Positions 16,652-24,739 of a DNA stretch of 64,000 bases are shown piece by piece. The notes beneath the pieces are model-generated. The model saw only the letters and a list, made by a program, of their open reading frames with translations, was not told the origin of the DNA and made no database searches. The position numbers were made by a program, and so were the translations under genes. How positions within the stretch are numbered: the stretch's first letter is position 1; each line of letters begins with the position of its first letter. This DNA comes from VAZQ01 sp963841705. Its GTDB lineage: Bacteria; Pseudomonadota; Alphaproteobacteria; Rhizobiales; Xanthobacteraceae. The stretch spans positions 182,275-246,274 of the forward strand of contig CAWJDY010000018.1 in assembly GCA_963841705.1 (NCBI GenBank), in the 5' to 3' direction.

Positions 16652-16969
16652 AGCCAAGGCTCACTTCGCCGCAGTAGACGATCCGATTGGGCTCCGCTAC
16701 GCGCCGACGATGGTCGAGTGCTCCGTTCATTGTTGCAGTGCAGAAGTCTGCTAATGGCAGTGCGCCCCGAAGGCGCGAATCATCAGTGGAGGAAGAATCC
16801 ACCCGGAGAGTTGTCGATTGTCCGCTTCACCTCAGTGAACAGATATCCGCCGGCATGAACTCGTGGCTCTCTTGAGTGCCACAACCGACATCACGCGATG
16901 TCCGCTGATGAGGACCCGAAGCCGACGTGCGTGAGAGACCTTCGTTCCGCGACCGCGTTTCTCCCCTCG
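16652..16969. other. Intergenic gap without recognisable gene
   Basis: Lies between two convergent genes. Several short frames exist but none shows family features. No clear terminator hairpin was seen. Confidence 0.4.
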
Positions 16970-18286
16970 CTATGAGGAAAGGAATTCTAGAAGCAATCTT
17001 CCCACTTGCTCCGGCTGCTCCTCCCCCACCCAATGTCCGGCGTCCTCGACCAGGTGCACGCCATGCCATCGGGTACAGGCAGTGGTTTGCATTCTCTCAA
17101 GCGCACCGGGCGTGTAGTAGACAGCCCAGTCGCTCTTACCGGCGATGAAACAGGCCGGAACATCAATCGTGCGGCCGGAAAGGGTTTCAAGCTCGGCAGT
17201 GTACTTGCCAGTCGTGCACCTATACCACTGCAAACCGCCCTGAAAACCGGTCCGATCCCATTCGGTTGCGTACACGGCCAGCTCCTTGTCCGGAAGCCAC
17301 TTGCAACCGGCAATCTCGGCCGCGGACGGCATTTCCGGCGCCACTGTTTCCGCCATGCCCTTGTCGAGATCCATGATGTAATAAGTCGGCATCTTGGCGA
17401 GCTCACCGGCGGTGAACGAGGCGAGCTTGAACGGCTTGTTCTGCTTCCAGTCGGCGCTCTTGAAATGATAATAGGCGCGCAGGAAGGCGTGGATGCCTTG
17501 CGGGGCTTTCCACATGTTGTCGTTAGCCTCGCGTGTTCGATAATACTGTTGGTAATCCTTTCGTGGGGGATCGAGCTTCGCAAGGTCTTCGTAAACTTTG
17601 TCGCGCACCACGTCGGCGCTTGGGCCCGGCGTCCCGCCCTCCGCGGTATTGAACGGCAGCGGCGGTGGTCCTGCGAACGGGACGCTCATCAATGCTACTG
17701 AATGGAACACGTCTGGCCGCAACACTCCGCAATACGCCGCGACCGGCGAGCCCCAGTTGTGTCCGACCACGGCCGCGACGGAGCGATAGCCGAGTGCCGA
17801 GACGAGCCCCAACGCGTCCCTGACAACGTTCGGAAGGCGAAATGAATCGACGTCGCCGTCATACTCGTCGTCCCAGCCAGTGGTACGCCCGTAACCCCTT
17901 TGATCAGGTGCGACTACGTAATATCCCGCGGCTGCCAGAGGCAGCATGATCCTCCGCCAGCTATACGCAAGCTCCGGGAAGCCGTGCAGAAGCAAGACGC
18001 ATGGTCGGCCCTTGGGCTCGAAACCCGCCTCCAGTACGTGCATCGCGAGCCCGTTGATGTTGTTGACAATCCGGGAGCGGATGCCTGGCGGGAGCGTGGA
18101 ATTGCCGTAGGGCGGAAGGCTGGAGTCATCAGTGCGGACAATGGCCGCTCGCGCAGGACCTTGAGCGAGCGTGAAGTCGCCAATTGCCGAAGCGACGGCT
18201 GTCACACAGAAGTTGCGGCGAGAGAGGTTGAGCGCCGTGTCGTTCGTACTTTCGATGTCGCAATTCAACCCTTTTCGTATTGCCAC
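16970..18286 (-). CDS. Exported epoxide-hydrolase-like protein with Asn at the nucleophile
   Basis: About 438 aa from the GTG at 18286; the frame also opens at an ATG at 18433, but the added residues look non-coding. A twin-arginine-type leader LSRRNFCVTAVASAIG precedes ARAAIVR, so export is likely. The epoxide-hydrolase N-terminal fold shows LLLHGFPELAYSWR, VVAPDQRGYGRT, and VVGHNWGSPVAAYC. In the last motif epoxide hydrolases have GHDWG; here Asn177 replaces the Asp nucleophile. The distal part shows FIAGKSDWAVYYTPG (acid) and VEDAGHWVGEEQPEQV (His). The lid region is longer than usual. Function is uncertain because of the substitution. Confidence 0.8.
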   Translation of the reverse strand: MAIRKGLNCDIESTNDTALNLSRRNFCVTAVASAIGDFTLAQGPARAAIVRTDDSSLPPYGNSTLPPGIRSRIVNNINGLAMHVLEAGFEPKGRPCVLLLHGFPELAYSWRRIMLPLAAAGYYVVAPDQRGYGRTTGWDDEYDGDVDSFRLPNVVRDALGLVSALGYRSVAAVVGHNWGSPVAAYCGVLRPDVFHSVALMSVPFAGPPPLPFNTAEGGTPGPSADVVRDKVYEDLAKLDPPRKDYQQYYRTREANDNMWKAPQGIHAFLRAYYHFKSADWKQNKPFKLASFTAGELAKMPTYYIMDLDKGMAETVAPEMPSAAEIAGCKWLPDKELAVYATEWDRTGFQGGLQWYRCTTGKYTAELETLSGRTIDVPACFIAGKSDWAVYYTPGALERMQTTACTRWHGVHLVEDAGHWVGEEQPEQVGRLLLEFLSS

Positions 18287-18583
18287 GCTCGAATGTCCCT
18301 CTTCATCGGGCAAAAAATGACAAGGCCGCACGTCGCCAACAGACCACCGCACTTGCTTTTGCGATATTGTCGTCTTTTTTGGTTTCTTAGCAACTTCTTT
18401 GATTGCCAAGATCGTTGAAAGTGAGCAGATCATGGTCTGCTTCCTGATTCCTGTGCCATGCTGGTGGATGCTGACACAAAAGTGCTAGGATCTTGAATTT
18501 GATCTCTTCGTCCATCTGATAAGTCATGAACACTAATTTCTCAAAAGTCAGGTCACGCTTGGCAGGTGACAATTACCGATGTG

Positions 18584-18830
18584 CTATCGCGCCCCGTTTT
18601 TCTGGGTAAGATTTCCGCCTAGGGCGTGCACCAACTGTTTGAGAATTCTTGATCCGACGCCGGGCGAAGCTATCCCCGCCCCAACGCCATTGTCGGAAAC
18701 GATGCAGGTCCAGGAGTGCCCGGATCGTTCCTGAACGAGTTCAGCACTGCCTCGCGTAGCAGTATCGGATCGTCCTCGCCGCCTTTCGCCAGCTCGAGAA
18801 TCCGCTTTTGGCACCGGGGATGCGCGCGGT
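18584..18830 (-). pseudogene. C-terminal remnant of a sensor histidine kinase
   Basis: The frame at 18584-18740 reads SWTCIVSDNGVGAG, SPGVGSRILKQLVHALGG and NLTQ, the N- and G-box part of an HWE/HisKA2-type ATPase domain. Upstream, ILELAKGGEDDPILLREAVLN continues in a different frame, so a frameshift divides the remnant. The phosphoacceptor and the rest of the kinase are missing. Confidence 0.7.
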
Positions 18831-18900
18831 CTTCGGCGCCCGCAGATGCCACCTGGGAATTAGGGCAGAAATAGTCCCGTTGGCATGGGCCCAACAGAAA

Positions 18901-18931
18901 GGGGCCCCAACCATTGACGGGCCGGGGCCCC
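18901..18931. repeat. GGGGCCCC inverted repeat, terminator-like
   Basis: Two self-complementary octamers GGGGCCCC at 18901-18908 and 18924-18931 with a 15-nt spacer can form a strong hairpin. No T run follows, so a terminator role is uncertain. The surrounding gap 18831-19198 holds no recognisable gene. Confidence 0.4.
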
Positions 18932-19198
18932 AGTTAGCACAAACTCATGATCAATTATTCGCCGGATGGGGTGAGCAGTCGGGGGGGGCTGGGGAGCACT
19001 CCACCCGGCGTTCGACTAACTCCGAACCCTGAGGTTCGTTCCATCGTTTTGACCCGAATTCGGAAACGAAAATTCGCTGCTTTACGGCAACTTGTCAGCT
19101 TTCGCCGACAGCGGACATGCCTGCCGTATTGGCTTGGGCAGCTTTGTGCCACAACCGGCCGTGAGCAGATGCAGCAACAGGCGTGTGCAAAAGGCAGT

Positions 19199-20194
19199 TT
19201 ACTCGATCGCCTCATCGGCGCGGGCGAGAACTTTGTCCGGTACGTCAACTCCGAGCGCCTTCGCTGTCTTCAGGTTGATGGCCATCTCGAACTTAGTCGG
19301 CTGCACGACAGGCAGATCAGCGGCCCTCTCGCCCTTCAGGATTCGACCAGCGTAAATTCCGACTTGACGGTACCCGTCGGCAAGGCTCGCTCCGTAACTG
19401 ATCAGGCCCCCGGCCGTAACGAACTCGCGTTGCGCGTAGATCGCGGGAACCCCATGGCGTGCTGCCAGCGAAACGAATTGAGCGCGCCGCGCCAGGAAGA
19501 ACGGGTCGGTATTGACGAGGAGCGCGGCGGCGCGCCGTTCGCCAAGCGTCGCAAAGACCGCGTCGATCTCCGCCTCGCTGCTTGCCTTCACAAAGCTAAT
19601 CGATTGTCCAAGTGTGCGCGCTGCGTCCTGCAGCTCCGGCGTATCGATATCGGCATTCGGATTGTCAGGATTTATCAATACTGTGATCGATGTGTTCGCC
19701 GGAAGCAGTTGCTGCATTAGCTCAAGGCGTTTGGTCCCAAGCAGCGAGGTGTACCCCCACCATCCGGTGACGTTGCCGCCGGGTCGGTTGACGCTGGCGA
19801 CGAGGCCGAGCCTGACCGGGTCGCTGCTGAGCGTGAACACGATCGGTATCGTCGCCGTTGCCGACTTGGCCGCCAATACCGGAGGATCGCCTCCTTGCGC
19901 CACCAAAAGCGCGACATGGCGGCCCATGAGGTCTGCGACCAATGCGGAAAGCCGATCGTAACGGCCTTCCGCCCAGCGATATTCGATCGCGACATTCTGG
20001 CCTTCGACAGTGCCGGTTTCCTTCAGACCTTGGTGGAAAGCCGCTACGAGATGTGCATATGGACCGGCCGATCCGCTGTGGAGATAGCCGATGACCGGCA
20101 GCACCGCCTGCTGCGCGCGCGCCGCGAGCGGCCACGTCGCCCACACGCCGCTGAGCCCGGCGATGAATTGCCGGCGTCGGATGGCGATTTCCAT
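19199..20194 (-). CDS. ABC_sub_bind periplasmic binding protein (solo copy)
   Basis: A 331-aa member of the ABC transporter substrate-binding family PF04392. The leader carries RRRQFIAGLSGVWATWPLAARAQQ split as a twin-arginine-like motif and the cleavage region AARAQQ. Two lobes follow: VLPVIGYLHSGSAGPYAH, GTVEGQNVAIEYRWAEGR, IPIVFTLSSDPVRLGLV, NRPGGNVTG, and in lobe two VTAGGLISYGASLADGYRQVG, GRILKGERAADLPV, C-terminus ARADEAIE. It would capture a small, probably aromatic or hydrophobic ligand; the ligand is unknown. AGGAGGG lies five bases before the ATG. No permease or ATPase gene is adjacent. Confidence 0.93.
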   Translation of the reverse strand: MEIAIRRRQFIAGLSGVWATWPLAARAQQAVLPVIGYLHSGSAGPYAHLVAAFHQGLKETGTVEGQNVAIEYRWAEGRYDRLSALVADLMGRHVALLVAQGGDPPVLAAKSATATIPIVFTLSSDPVRLGLVASVNRPGGNVTGWWGYTSLLGTKRLELMQQLLPANTSITVLINPDNPNADIDTPELQDAARTLGQSISFVKASSEAEIDAVFATLGERRAAALLVNTDPFFLARRAQFVSLAARHGVPAIYAQREFVTAGGLISYGASLADGYRQVGIYAGRILKGERAADLPVVQPTKFEMAINLKTAKALGVDVPDKVLARADEAIE

Positions 20195-20514
20195 GCGACC
20201 CTCCTACGGGGTCATGCAACTGGAGGGGACGATATCACACCTGGACGTGCTGCGCTGCGGGATTTCAAACCGGCCTATGTCGGCTTGGGGTCATAAGCAC
20301 CGGCCCTTATCGGTCCCGAGCCCGAGCCTATGTCTGCACCACTCCCGAAAGCTACCCTAATTCAGCGGATTAGGCATCCGGCAGCACCCATCGCTCGCCA
20401 TCGCTGAGCAAGTCGAAGTCTGAAGTATCCGGGCAGAGCGGACATCGCTCTGCCCAATTGCTAGCGGCGCTTCGTGCCACAAGCAGACTGATGCAGTGCA
20501 ACAAACCGATCCTT
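20195..20514. other. Upstream gap with dispersed-repeat fragments
   Basis: No gene is seen. The sequence CGGCTTGGGGTCATAAGC at about 20281 belongs to the family of short intergenic repeats also seen near 27.8 and 39.6 kb, and a copy of the 21-nt motif lies at 20486-20506, directly beside the 3' end of intron copy B. Confidence 0.4.
20486..20506 (+). repeat. 21-nt dispersed motif, copy 3
   Basis: GACTGATGCAG followed by TGCAACAAAC, preceded by GTGCCACAAGCA. It lies nine bases from the 3' end of group II intron copy B, so it forms the 3' exon of that copy. Confidence 0.5.
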
Positions 20515-21049
20515 TCGCGGTAGGGACGCGAGTTACCTCGCGCCCCCCGCACAGATCCGTACGTGCGGCTTTCCCGCATACGGCTCCCACCTCGGGTCCG
20601 AACGGCAAAGCAGTTGCCGCATGCGTTCCGGTGCGGGTGCCACGCGAGCCTGGCGCTGAGTCCAGTGCGTGCTTTACCAGAGCGCATTCCCCTTGGTCCC
20701 TGCCCTTGGCTCCACCAACTCCGCAGCGGATCGCTCCGCTTTGTTCGCCGGCTTCACAGCTACTATGACAGGGTCAGACTTCTCGTGCCCGTGCATCATC
20801 GGCTACGGCTCCTCACCTTCCCGATGCGGACCGTCCCTCGCACTCGACGCTGACGGCCAGTCACGAGATATCCCAGCTTCCGACGCGATCCTTTTGCGCG
20901 TGATGTGGCCCTTGACCCCGGCAGGGCGACAGCACCTCGCGTAGCGGTGCCGCACATGTTGCCTTCGAGTGAGTGAAACTCTCGGCCCCTGCGATGTCTA
21001 ATCTTTCGTGGCTCAATCCCACACCCCATGCAATCGCTGTGTACGCTTC
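20515..21049 (-). mobile_element. Group II intron remnant (copy B), internally deleted
   Basis: On the minus strand the 3' end is clear: domain V at 20554-20586 (GAGCCGTATGCGGGAAAGCC then GCACGTACGGATC) and domain VI at 20515-20550 (GGGGCGCGAG, GTAA loop, CTCGCGTCCC, then TACC with the branch-point A). Upstream, 20640-21049 equals the 5' ribozyme part and reverse-transcriptase start seen in the other copies. The two parts are joined directly, so almost the whole reverse-transcriptase gene is deleted. The extreme 5' end is replaced by unrelated sequence after about 21049. Domain V keeps the AGC triad and could be structurally intact. Confidence 0.82.
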
Positions 21050-21093
21050 GCGACCACTGAGACGATTGGTCGCCTCCAAGCCACTGCGCGCGC

Positions 21094-21574
21094 TCATTCG
21101 ATGATCAGAGTGAACGTACTTATGTATCCAGCCTTGTCAGAGGGTTTATCCGATTTCGAGTAGAAGATGATACTTTTACCAATGCCGTCCTCCGTAAATC
21201 GCTCTAGGTACTCAAGCCGGTATTCGAGCGTTTGCGCGATTTCAGGAAAGGTGCCCTTTAGCGTCACAGTGCCAGTATTCAAATCCGCCTCCATAGCAAG
21301 CGGCACTTGGTCGACGCCGTGCGTCCCCGTAATGAAGAATGCAAGCGGTGCCGCCAGCGGAGGCGGCTGATTGTGTAGCGTGCCGCGCTTACCCGACGGC
21401 ACAAACGGTGTGCAATCGCCCTCGGTGAGAAAGGCGTTCGTAATCGTATGCGAACCCTGGCGCGCGATCGCAAAAGTGATGTTCGCCCCACCATCGGGAC
21501 TCCCCACCCGCCGCCAGTTCACGCGCCCAACGTGTGATCTCGTCCAGGGCCTTTTCAGTTTGTTCATTTGGCAT
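21094..21574 (-). CDS. Hypothetical protein, probably frameshifted
   Basis: I do not recognise the family. The likely start is ATG at 21574 with AGGGAG six bases upstream, giving MPNEQTEKALDEITRWAREL. Near 21500 the frame must shift to continue as SPDGGANITFAIARQGSHT, NAFLTEGDCTPFVPSGKR and the C-terminus SDKAGYISTFTLIIE. The second part is beta-rich with a GTHGVDQVPLAMEADLN segment. If the shift is real the gene is broken; an alternative uninterrupted frame begins at 21591 with a poor N-terminus. Its stop lies 45 bp from intron copy B. Confidence 0.5.
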
Positions 21575-21919
21575 GACAAACTCCCTTTCATAGGTGAGCT
21601 TCAACTCCAGCCTCTCAGGGAAGCTAATCTACCATAGTTTCAAGTCGCAGCCATGGGCGAGGATGATCCCGGTTTATCCGCCGGATACGCAGCAGAAAAG
21701 CGGCGTACAGGGCCTCTTTACTGGCCAGCGAGAACGGCGCGGATTTTTTCTGACGCGTTCGAGAGCCTTGGGCCGCATTCGACGAGAGATCATGGCCACG
21801 GCGTCATCAAACGCCAGCACGAACTTCAGCGCATCGTCAGCTTGACGTCGGAAAGTCGTAGGCGATAGCGTTGATTCATCAGTTGTTACCGAGGTAAACA
21901 GATAACCAGGGAGGGGACG

Positions 21920-22312
21920 ATGGCCAAGAACAGCCCGAATGACGTGTTGGCACGCTACGGCGCCTGGTACCGCGGGGACGACGACCTGTTCGCGCACTGC
22001 CTCATCCTGCGCGGCGGGCAGTGCGCCCTGCTGTTCCAGGGCCTGCAGACGGTGACGGTGAAGCTGTTCCGCGCGCCGAAGGCGAAGCACAAGCGGCTGG
22101 TGGCTCTGCTCAAGCAGCCGATCCCGAGCGGGTGGCCCAACGCCAGCTACGCGGGCTACAACTTCATCACCGACGCCGAGGGGCCGAGCGCGAGCGAGAT
22201 CGCCGTCTGGGGCGTGCAGCCCGGCGACAACCGGCCGCCCGGCCAATACTACGCCGCGCCCGCCGCGTCGGAGGTGGGCCAGCTGGTCAAGGCGATCGCC
22301 AAGATTGACTGA
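21920..22312 (+). CDS. Hypothetical protein, 130 aa
   Basis: Small basic cytosolic protein, not recognised. Notable segments are RYGAWYRGDDDLFAHCLIL, QGLQTVTVKLFRAPKAKHK and WGVQPGDNRPPGQYY. No signal peptide or membrane segment. GGAGGGG lies five bases before the ATG. The gene is very GC-rich (strong G/C at third positions) compared with the sequence around it, which supports it being real and perhaps recently acquired. It stands alone between two intron remnants. Confidence 0.6.
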   Translation: MAKNSPNDVLARYGAWYRGDDDLFAHCLILRGGQCALLFQGLQTVTVKLFRAPKAKHKRLVALLKQPIPSGWPNASYAGYNFITDAEGPSASEIAVWGVQPGDNRPPGQYYAAPAASEVGQLVKAIAKID

Positions 22313-22401
22313 GCCGGCCCCGACGGCACGATGATCGTCCTCGGCGACGGGTGGCTCCATCCGTCGGTACCATGGCAAAACGGCGTTGAGTGGCATGAGC
22401 C

Positions 22402-22422
22402 GACATATGCAGTGCAGCAAAC
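22402..22422 (+). repeat. 21-nt dispersed motif, copy 4
   Basis: GACATATGCAG followed by TGCAGCAAAC, preceded by TGGCATGAGCC. It lies about 180 bp from intron copy C. Confidence 0.45.
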
Positions 22423-22584
22423 GACGTGCCTGTTCGATGGGCTTGGGGGCTTCCACAATTCTTGGCGGCCGGGTCGTCAAGGTCGATCCACTCTGCCCGG
22501 CGGCGATGATGTCCGGCGTGGCGAGATGCTCCTCGAGGGGCGATAATCTTCGTGGCGCCGCATCACGTGTCGAGCAGGTAGGGG

Positions 22585-23062
22585 ACGCCCTGAGTCCAGC
22601 GCGTGCTGAGTTGGCCCGCATTCCCCTCGGTCCCTGCCCTTCGCTCCACCAACTCCGCAGCGGATCACTCCGCTTTGTTCGCCGGCTTCACAGCTACTAT
22701 GGCATGGTCAGACTTCTCGTGCCCGTGCATCATCGGCTACAGCTCCTCGCCTTCCCGATGCGGACCATCCCTCTCACTCAACGCTGACGGCCAGTCACGA
22801 GATATCCCAGCTTCCGACGCGATCCTCTTGCGCGTGATGTGGCCCTTGACCCCGGCAGGACGACAATGCCTCGCATAACGGCATTGCACATGTTGCGTTC
22901 GACCATAAGGACAGTCTCCGCTCCCGCGAGTTCATCATTTCGTGGCTCACTCCCACACCCCACGCAACCGCTGTGTACGCTTCGTGTTCGGCATCACTGC
23001 CGCCTCACGCAACACTCGCTTCCAGGCGGCCCGCTACGGCCTTACCTGGGCCGGACTTGCAC
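22585..23062 (-). mobile_element. Group II intron remnant (copy C), 5' half only
   Basis: Minus-strand 5' ribozyme portion starting at GTGC (23062) and running through the conserved GAAGCTGGGATATCTCGTGA segment into the start of the intron reverse-transcriptase frame. It breaks off at about 22585. No domain V or VI is found beyond that. The first 330 bases are practically identical to copy A. It follows the stop of the binding-protein gene at 23097 by 34 bp, with the conserved hairpin at 23072-23090 between them. Confidence 0.75.
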
Positions 23063-23096
23063 CGGCTGATCGCGCCAGCTTCGCTGGCGCCTTCCC

Positions 23097-24152
23097 TTAT
23101 TCGACCACGGCATCAGCCAGGGCCAGCAGCATAGGGGGTAGATCGAGACCAAGCGCCTTGGCAGTCTTGAGATTTATGACCAGTTCGAACTTGGTCGGAG
23201 CCTGGATCGGGAGCTCACCCACCGTGGCCCCTTTGAGAATGCGGTCGACGTACACTGCTGCTTGCCGGCATTGGTCGGTGGGGTCGATGCCATATGATAT
23301 CAGGCCGCCATCTGTGGCGAAGTATCGGTATGCGTAAGCAGCGGGTAATCGGTAGCGAGCAGCAAGCGCAATGATCTGCTCCCGGTGAGCTGTCGTGAAG
23401 ACGTCAGGCATGACGAGGACGCCTGTTGCACCATGACGTCCAAGCACGCCGCCTATCGTCTCGATCTCGTCGGTGTTGCGCACGGACGCCGCCATCCAAT
23501 TCAAGCCCAGTCCGGGAGCAGCCTTCTCAATCGGGTCTAGAAATACTGCCCCACCGCCGGGCGCCGTTTCCGGGTTGAAAAGAAGGGCAACTTGCGTGAC
23601 CTGCGGTGCGATCTGTTTAAGCAGCTCCAGCCATTTACTTGCCATCGGGGGCTCGAAATCGGTGAACCCCGTGATATTCCCCCCTGGCTTAGTCCAGTTT
23701 TCGACGAAGCCGTTTCCGACTGGATCGGAAACCAAGACAAATACAATAGGGGTCGTGCGAGTCTGTTGTGCAAGCGCGCTGACTGCAGAGGTGGTATGAG
23801 CAACGATGACGTCGGGTCTCAGCTCGATGAGGTCTTTCGCCGCAGTCCACGTTTGGTCCGCATCGCTCGCGCCGTCGCGGTAGTAAATCTGAATATTGCG
23901 GCCGTCGGACCAGCCTAGCTTCTGAAGCTCCTGCGTGAGTGCCGCCAGCTCCGCATGCTGTTGCACATCATCTACAGCAAGGCCCGTCAGTACGCCAAGA
24001 CGCCGGATCCGCTCGGGCTGCTGCGCTCGCGCCGCGAGCGGCCAACCAGCAGCAGCGCCGCCGAGAGCCGTGATGAAATCGCGCCTGTCGCGGTAGGGAC
24101 GCGAGTTACCTCGCGCCCCCCGCACAGATCCGTACGTGCAGCTTTCCCGCAT
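23097..24152 (-). CDS. ABC_sub_bind binding protein with intron-derived N-terminus
   Basis: The body is a normal PF04392 binding protein: leader RRDFITALGGAAAGWPLAA and RAQQ, QKLGWSDGRNIQIYYRD, DVIVAHTTSAVSALAQQ, IVFVLVSDPVGNGFV, KPGGNITGFTDFE, DGGLISYGIDPTDQCRQAAV, LKGATVGELPI, C-terminus LALADAVVE. The usual start codon is gone: the gene joins the 3' end of group II intron copy D at about 24088. The first in-frame ATG with a plausible ribosome site (GGTGGG) is at 24152 inside intron domain V, which adds about 21 residues (MRESCTYGSVRG...) before the twin-arginine-like motif. The frame remains open further into the reverse-transcriptase remnant (ATG at 24374). Export efficiency may be altered. 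Confidence 0.82.
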   Translation of the reverse strand: MRESCTYGSVRGARGNSRPYRDRRDFITALGGAAAGWPLAARAQQPERIRRLGVLTGLAVDDVQQHAELAALTQELQKLGWSDGRNIQIYYRDGASDADQTWTAAKDLIELRPDVIVAHTTSAVSALAQQTRTTPIVFVLVSDPVGNGFVENWTKPGGNITGFTDFEPPMASKWLELLKQIAPQVTQVALLFNPETAPGGGAVFLDPIEKAAPGLGLNWMAASVRNTDEIETIGGVLGRHGATGVLVMPDVFTTAHREQIIALAARYRLPAAYAYRYFATDGGLISYGIDPTDQCRQAAVYVDRILKGATVGELPIQAPTKFELVINLKTAKALGLDLPPMLLALADAVVE

Positions 24153-24702
24153 ACGGTTCCCACCTTGGGTATCCACGGCAACTATGTGCTGCCGTATGCG
24201 AGCCAGCATCTGTGACACGCTTATGCGGCGCTGAGTCCGGCGCGTGCGCTGCTGGTCCACATTCCCCTTGGTCTCCGCCCTTCGCTCCACCAACTCCGCA
24301 GCGGATCGCTCCGCTTTGTTCGTCGGCTTCACAGCTACTATGGCGGAGCGCGACTTCTCGTGCCCGTGCATCATCGGCTACGGCTCCTCACCTTCCCGAT
24401 GCGGACCATCCCTCTCACTCGACATTGACGGCCAGTCACGAGATATCCCAGCTTCCGACGCGATCCTTTTGCGCGTAATGTGCTCTTAGACCCCGGCGGG
24501 ACGGCAATGCCTCGCATGACGGCATTGCACATGTTGCGTTCGACCATAAGCACAGTCTCCGCTCCCGCGAATTCATCATTTCGTGGCTCAATCACACACC
24601 CCACGCAACCGCTGTGTACGCTTCGTGTTCGGCGTCGCCGCCGCCTCACGCAACACTCGCTTCCAGGCGGCTCGCTAGGCCTTACCTGGGCCGGACTTAC
24701 AC
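24088..24702 (-). mobile_element. Group II intron remnant (copy D), both ends present
   Basis: Minus-strand copy with a 5' end at about 24702 (GTGTAAGTCC), the ribozyme 5' part, a reverse-transcriptase N-terminus in frame (KSRSAIVAVKPTNKAERSAA, AELVERRAETKGNVDQQ), then an abrupt jump to domain V at 24127-24159 and domain VI at 24088-24123. At 615 bp it is far shorter than a complete intron, so the reverse transcriptase is deleted. Domain V has one mismatch in the stem compared with copy B (GCTGCACG for GCCGCACG). The 5' exon is the end of one binding-protein gene and the 3' exon the start of another. Confidence 0.83.
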
Positions 24703-24711
24703 CGGCTGATC

Positions 24712-24739
24712 GCGCCAGCTTCGCTGGCGCCTTCCCTTA
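24712..24739. repeat. Hairpin at stop codon of binding-protein gene
   Basis: GCGCCAGC-TTC-GCTGGCGC stem followed by CTTCCC and the stop codon of the gene at 24737. The identical arrangement is at 23072-23099 and, as a scar, at 342-368. It may be a terminator-like target or a carried 5' flank of the intron. Confidence 0.55.

Noticed and set aside
21674..22621. 315-aa minus-strand frame
   Set aside because: Mostly antisense to the very GC-rich gene at 21920-22312; composition (Arg/Ala/His/Pro) typical of a shadow frame.
20650..24480. CRISPR array suspected from the recurring similar segments
   Set aside because: The repeats are hundreds of bases long with variable spacing and carry group II intron domains; no short regular repeat-spacer structure exists in the window.
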